Position numbers and translations under genes: made by a program | Source: DASYTH01 sp035762905 | Lineage (GTDB): Bacteria; Actinomycetota; Actinomycetes; Mycobacteriales; Pseudonocardiaceae | Direction of reading: 5' to 3' | DNA: 64,000 nucleotides | NCBI RefSeq assembly: GCF_035762905.1 | Contig: NZ_DASUCC010000095.1 | Coordinates: 176,710 to 240,709 of the forward strand | The notes under the pieces: model-generated | Told to the model about the DNA's origin: nothing | Database searches by the model: none | Seen by the model: the letters and a program-made list of their open reading frames with translations, nothing else | In this document: positions 60,550 through 64,000 of the stretch, piece after piece | Layout: each line of letters begins with the position of its first letter | Numbering within the stretch: the first letter of the stretch is position 1

Positions 60550-60561
60550 AGAGTCGTCGCA

Positions 60562-60591
60562 AAGCTAAAGCAGCATGTCCGGTACCGTCAA
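60562..60591 (-). promoter_or_regulatory. Predicted promoter of the rha operon
   Basis: Minus strand: -35 TTGACG (60586-60591), 18-bp spacer, -10 TAGCTT (60562-60567), start point expected near 60555. The operator follows directly. Confidence 0.6.
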
Positions 60592-60629
60592 GACACGGTT
60601 TGAGGTCGGTACGTTGATACGATTCAGGC

Positions 60630-61631
60630 ATGCCAGCGAGCATCAAGGACGTCGCCGAACGGGCCGGGGTCTCCATCGGAACGGTGTCCAATGTGCTCAA
60701 CCGGCCGGAGAAGGTCGCCGCCGGCACCCGCGAGCAGGTGCTCAGCGCGATCGCCGAGCTGGGTTTCGTGCGCAACTCGTCGGCCGCCCAGCTGCGCGCC
60801 GGCACCAGCAGCTCGCTCGGCCTGATCGTGCTGGACATGGCCAACCCGTTCTTCCAGGACGTGGCCAAGGGCGTCGAGGACGTGGCCACCGAGCTTGGCT
60901 ACGCGCTGATGCTGTGCAACTCCGACGAGCGCGGCGACCGGGAGAACCGGCACCTGCAGGTGCTCGAGGAGCAGCGGGTGCGCGGTGTGCTGATCACTCC
61001 GGTCTCGGTCGGCTCGGACCGGCTGGACGCGCTGCGCCGCCGCGGCACGCCGACCGTGCTGGTCGACCGGCACGACCCGAGGGTGGACTGCTGCTCGGTG
61101 GCGGTCGACGACGTCGCCGGGGGTGAGCTGGCCGGCGCCCACCTGATCGGGCTTGGCCACCGCCGGATCGCCTACGTGACCGGGCCGCTCGGCCTGCGGC
61201 AGTGCGCCGACCGGCTCGCCGGGCTGCGCCGTTCGGTGGCCGCCGCCGGGCACGACCCGGACGAGGTGATCGAGATCGTCGAGGCGCCCGCGCTCAAGGC
61301 CCGGATCGGCTACGAGGCCGCGCGCCGCCGGTTCGACGACGGTCCGCCGGTGGACGCCGCGTTCTGCGCCAACGACCTGCTCGCGCTCGGCGTGCTGCGC
61401 GCGGCGATCAGCACCGGCCGGCGGGTTCCGGACGACATCGCGCTGCTCGGCTACGACGACATCGAGTTCGCCGCGGACGCCGCCGTGCCGCTGTCCTCGA
61501 TCCGCCAACCGACCATCCACATCGGACGGACCGCCGCCCGGTTGCTGATCGAGGAATGCGACCGCCCGGCGGCGCACGCCCATCAGCAGGTCATGTTCAA
61601 GCCGGACCTGGTGGTGCGCGAGTCCACCTAG
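60630..61631 (+). CDS. LacI-family transcriptional regulator of rhamnose use
   Basis: 333 aa. The N-terminal HTH and hinge are clear: SIKDVAERAGVSIGTVSNVL followed by NRPEKVAAGTREQV; the remainder is a type I sugar-binding domain with LVDRHDPRVDCCSV and AFCANDLLALGVL. It is divergent from the rha operon, so rhamnose or a catabolite is the probable inducer. Its stop codon overlaps that of the convergent kinase (CTAG). Confidence 0.93.
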   Translation: MPASIKDVAERAGVSIGTVSNVLNRPEKVAAGTREQVLSAIAELGFVRNSSAAQLRAGTSSSLGLIVLDMANPFFQDVAKGVEDVATELGYALMLCNSDERGDRENRHLQVLEEQRVRGVLITPVSVGSDRLDALRRRGTPTVLVDRHDPRVDCCSVAVDDVAGGELAGAHLIGLGHRRIAYVTGPLGLRQCADRLAGLRRSVAAAGHDPDEVIEIVEAPALKARIGYEAARRRFDDGPPVDAAFCANDLLALGVLRAAISTGRRVPDDIALLGYDDIEFAADAAVPLSSIRQPTIHIGRTAARLLIEECDRPAAHAHQQVMFKPDLVVREST

Positions 61632-63082
61632 GGCGCCGGGTCGTAGACCTTGCGGGCGTACCAGGCCAGCGCCGCGCGCAGCTCGCGGACCTCGCGCCTG
61701 CGGCCGGCCGGGCGCCGCTCGTGCGCGACCGGGAACACCCGGAACCCACCGGAGTACACCGTGCCGAGGCCGGCGTGCCCGGCCTCCGGATCGGCGAGCC
61801 ACGCCACCAGCCACGGTCGGCGCTTGTCCTCCACCACCCGCACCCGGGCCAGTCCGGACCAGTCCAGCCGGTGCCGCTGCTCGCCGCGGCCGACGGTCAG
61901 CCCGTCGCCGGACACCTCGACCCAGCGCCGCGGTCGCGCCAGGATCCACACCATCCGCGCGGTCGGTACCAGCAGCGCCACGAACGCCACGAAGAACAGC
62001 ACCGCCGGCAGGTCGTCCCCGAAATCGTTGGCCGACTGGGACAGCGCGCCGCAGAGCAGTGCGGCGGCCGCGAACACCCCGGCCCAGACCGCGGCGGAAA
62101 CCTTGGAGGTGCGGAACACGGCACGGTTGCCGGCGCCGGGCGGGGTTTCCTTGGGTGGCGGCATCAGCGGTGCGTCCAGTCTGGTGTAGGGCCGGGTCGG
62201 GGGGCGCGGCACGCCACGCGGGATCTCGGTGCTGCGCTCGGCGACCATTGTGCGCACCCGGTCCGGCAGCCAGGCGTCCTGGCCGGGCAGACCCACCTCG
62301 CCGAGCAGATCCGCCGGCGTCGGCCGCAGCTGCGGGCGCCGGTTCAGGCAGCGGGAGGCCAGCGGGCGCATACCCGCCGGCACCGCGCCAAGGTCCGGCC
62401 GGGCGTGCACCGCGCGGTACAGCAGCGCCATGCTGTCCCCGGCGCCGAACGGACCGGTTCCGGTCGCGGCGAACACCAGCACGCAGCCCAGCGCGAACAC
62501 GTCGCTGGCCGCGGTCGCCTCGCCGCCCTCGATCTGTTCCGGGGACAGGTATCCGGGCGTGCCGACGAACATCCCGGTGGCGGTCAGCCCGGCGTGCCGC
62601 AGCACCTTGGCGATGCCGAAGTCGATCACCCGAGGGCCGTCCTCGGCCAGCAGCACGTTGGCCGGCTTGAGGTCGCGGTGCACCAGGCCGGCGGCGTGGA
62701 TCGCGGACAGCGCCTCGGCCAGGCCGGCGACCAACCGGCGCAGCGCCGGCTCCGGCAGCACCCCGTAACCGCTGACCGCCTCGTGCAGGTTCGGACCGGG
62801 CACGTACTCGCTGGCCAGCCACGGTCGTCTTGCGTCCGGATCGGCGTCCACCACCGCCGCGGTCCAGAACCCGCCGACCGCGCGCATGGTCTCCACCTCC
62901 TGGCGGAACCGGTCGCGGAACCCCGGGTCCTCGGCCAGCTCGGCCCGGGCCACCTTCACCGCGAGCAGCCGGCCGCCCGGCGAGCGGGCCAGGTACACGG
63001 TGCCCATCGCGCCGCGCCCGAGCCGGCCGATCACCGTGTAGTTGCCGATCCGCTTCGGATCCTCGGTCTGCAGGGACTGCAC
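61628..63082 (-). CDS. Ser/Thr protein kinase with C-terminal membrane and PH-like region
   Basis: 484 aa from the GTG at 63082, where the product starts MQSLQTEDPKRIGNY, like homologues; TAGGCT 7 nt upstream supports a leaderless start. Kinase motifs: GRLGRGAMG, AVKV lysine 43, catalytic HRDLKPANVLL (Asp137), DFG (Asp154). Two helices (about 329-347 and 358-381) then a roughly 95-residue PH-like domain (WVEVSGDGLTVGRGEQRHRL) complete the protein. Extensions upstream to 63235 are possible but unsupported. Confidence 0.88.
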   Translation of the reverse strand: MQSLQTEDPKRIGNYTVIGRLGRGAMGTVYLARSPGGRLLAVKVARAELAEDPGFRDRFRQEVETMRAVGGFWTAAVVDADPDARRPWLASEYVPGPNLHEAVSGYGVLPEPALRRLVAGLAEALSAIHAAGLVHRDLKPANVLLAEDGPRVIDFGIAKVLRHAGLTATGMFVGTPGYLSPEQIEGGEATAASDVFALGCVLVFAATGTGPFGAGDSMALLYRAVHARPDLGAVPAGMRPLASRCLNRRPQLRPTPADLLGEVGLPGQDAWLPDRVRTMVAERSTEIPRGVPRPPTRPYTRLDAPLMPPPKETPPGAGNRAVFRTSKVSAAVWAGVFAAAALLCGALSQSANDFGDDLPAVLFFVAFVALLVPTARMVWILARPRRWVEVSGDGLTVGRGEQRHRLDWSGLARVRVVEDKRRPWLVAWLADPEAGHAGLGTVYSGGFRVFPVAHERRPAGRRREVRELRAALAWYARKVYDPAP

Positions 63083-63089
63083 CGGCGGG

Positions 63090-63095
63090 AGCCTA
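63090..63095 (-). promoter_or_regulatory. -10 element TAGGCT before the kinase gene
   Basis: TAGGCT on the minus strand ends 7 nt before the GTG at 63082; there is no Shine-Dalgarno sequence. Confidence 0.4.
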
Positions 63096-63177
63096 ACGCG
63101 GAAATCCACTAGTGCGTGGTAAATCGGCGCCGCGGCCATACGATCAATGCGGGGACCCCGGGTGTTGAGGAGGGGAC

Positions 63178-63936
63178 ATGCGCGTAGGTCTGGCAGCCAT
63201 GGCCGTCGCCGTCGGCGCGATGATGATCGGGGCACCGCTGGACGCGCCGGCGGCGACGAGCACGGTCAAGGTGCTCCAGCTCAACATCTGCCACAGCGGC
63301 GTGGCCGGCTGCTACACCGGCGAACGGGTGATGACCAAGGCCATCTCGGTGATCTCGTCCACCCGCCCGCAGGTCGTCTCGGTCAACGAAGCCTGCTCCG
63401 GCGACGTCGAGCGCCTGCGCGCCGCCATGGGCCCGGCGAGCACCATGTTCGTCGCCGCCCAACGCCCCGCGGGCAACCCCGTGCTCTGCGTCAACGGCCA
63501 GGAGTACGGCAACATCATCATGGTCGCCGCCGATCTCGCCGGCGGCCCCGGCGTCAGCGGCCGGTTCACCGCCCAGGACTCCAGCACCGAGATGCGCGCC
63601 TGGGCATGCCTGCCCGCCGGCGTGCTCAGCGCCTGCACCACCCACCTCTCCGCCCGCGATTCCTCGGCCGCCATGGCCCAGTGCCGCGAACTCCTGGCCC
63701 GCGCCGTTTCCTATGCCGGCACCGCCCCCACCGTCGTCGCCGGCGACTTCAACCTGCGCTACCAGGGCAACCCCAACATCCAGAACTGCAACCCCGCCGG
63801 CTTCTACCGCAAAGGCGACGGCAGCGTGCAACACGTCTTCGCGACCACCAGCCTCGCCTTCGTCAGCACCACCAGAATCGACATGTCCGGCACCACCGAC
63901 CACCCCGGCTGGCTGGTCACCGTCACCCGAGGCTGA
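63178..63936 (+). CDS. Secreted endonuclease/exonuclease/phosphatase-family protein
   Basis: 252 aa with a signal peptide ending near APA-AT (residue 25). The EEP core is small but has all key blocks: LQLNICHSG, VVSVNEAC (metal-binding Glu), VVAGDFNLRY and TTDHPGWLV (catalytic Asp-His). Several Cys pairs suggest disulfides in the secreted protein. Substrate may be DNA, phospholipid or another phosphoester. Divergent from the kinase gene. Confidence 0.88.
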   Translation: MRVGLAAMAVAVGAMMIGAPLDAPAATSTVKVLQLNICHSGVAGCYTGERVMTKAISVISSTRPQVVSVNEACSGDVERLRAAMGPASTMFVAAQRPAGNPVLCVNGQEYGNIIMVAADLAGGPGVSGRFTAQDSSTEMRAWACLPAGVLSACTTHLSARDSSAAMAQCRELLARAVSYAGTAPTVVAGDFNLRYQGNPNIQNCNPAGFYRKGDGSVQHVFATTSLAFVSTTRIDMSGTTDHPGWLVTVTRG

Positions 63937-64000
63937 AACCAACGCCCGGCTGCGCTGTCCTGAACTACAAGGAAAGTGGGCAGCGCCCGGCGCCTGCGGC

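Overview
The window is high-GC actinobacterial DNA, most likely from a Pseudonocardiaceae-type genome (Amycolatopsis, Saccharopolyspora and relatives). The clues are a SsgA/SsgB-family sporulation-type protein, a phosphatidylinositol mannoside (PIM) lipid cluster, many GTG starts, several apparently leaderless genes, and abundant Ser/Thr kinases and SARP/LAL-type regulators. The family placement is inference from gene content. No rRNA, CRISPR array, insertion sequence, prophage or natural-product assembly line was seen.

1-21.3 kb, minus-dominated core: yajC (partial), ruvB-ruvA-ruvC, a membrane metallophosphoesterase, yebC, pdxT, pdxS, a LemA-like/NUDIX protein, pimA, the PIM acyltransferase, pgsA, a HIT-family protein and thrS. 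This order matches the Mycobacterium tuberculosis Rv2592c-Rv2614c neighbourhood as recalled from memory. It is interrupted by accessory genes: a cupin_5 protein, a FOXRED2-like flavoprotein, azlCD with its own XRE regulator between pdxT and pdxS, an EF-G-like GTPase, and a MarR/YceI pair.

21.4-30.6 kb: a DUF305 lipoprotein, a secreted LVIVD-repeat protein followed by a strong terminator, then an unusual 43-bp tandem repeat with inverted copies; an ABC exporter divergent from a NarL-type two-component system; a minus-strand tRNA cluster (Gly-Cys-Val); a SsgB-like gene, a PGPGW membrane protein and a second tRNA-Val.

30.6-45.6 kb, regulation and miscellaneous enzymes: a DUF574 methyltransferase, a transmembrane Ser/Thr kinase, a stand-alone LigD-type polymerase domain, DUF1349, YihY, a 55-aa zinc-ribbon-like protein, a FAD oxidoreductase divergent from a giant LAL regulator, and a compact minus-strand set of RsbW-like ATPase, STAS antagonist, ECF sigma factor fused to a zinc-finger/membrane tail, and a degenerate ATPase-like protein. 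An MFS transporter follows.

45.6-49.6 kb: a 51-codon secreted micropeptide gene, absent from ordinary gene-length cutoffs, lies tail-to-tail with a 993-aa SARP/NB-ARC/TPR regulator. This is the best candidate for an undescribed system, a possible peptide-receptor pair.

49.6-61.6 kb: a nine-gene L-rhamnose operon (ABC importer rhaTPQS, mutarotase, isomerase, a secreted BNR_4 protein, fused aldolase/dehydrogenase, kinase) controlled by a divergent LacI regulator with a perfect 16-bp operator. The secreted BNR_4 protein suggests that rhamnose is released from a rhamnosyl-glucuronate polysaccharide before import. The window ends with another Ser/Thr kinase and a secreted endonuclease/exonuclease/phosphatase-family protein.
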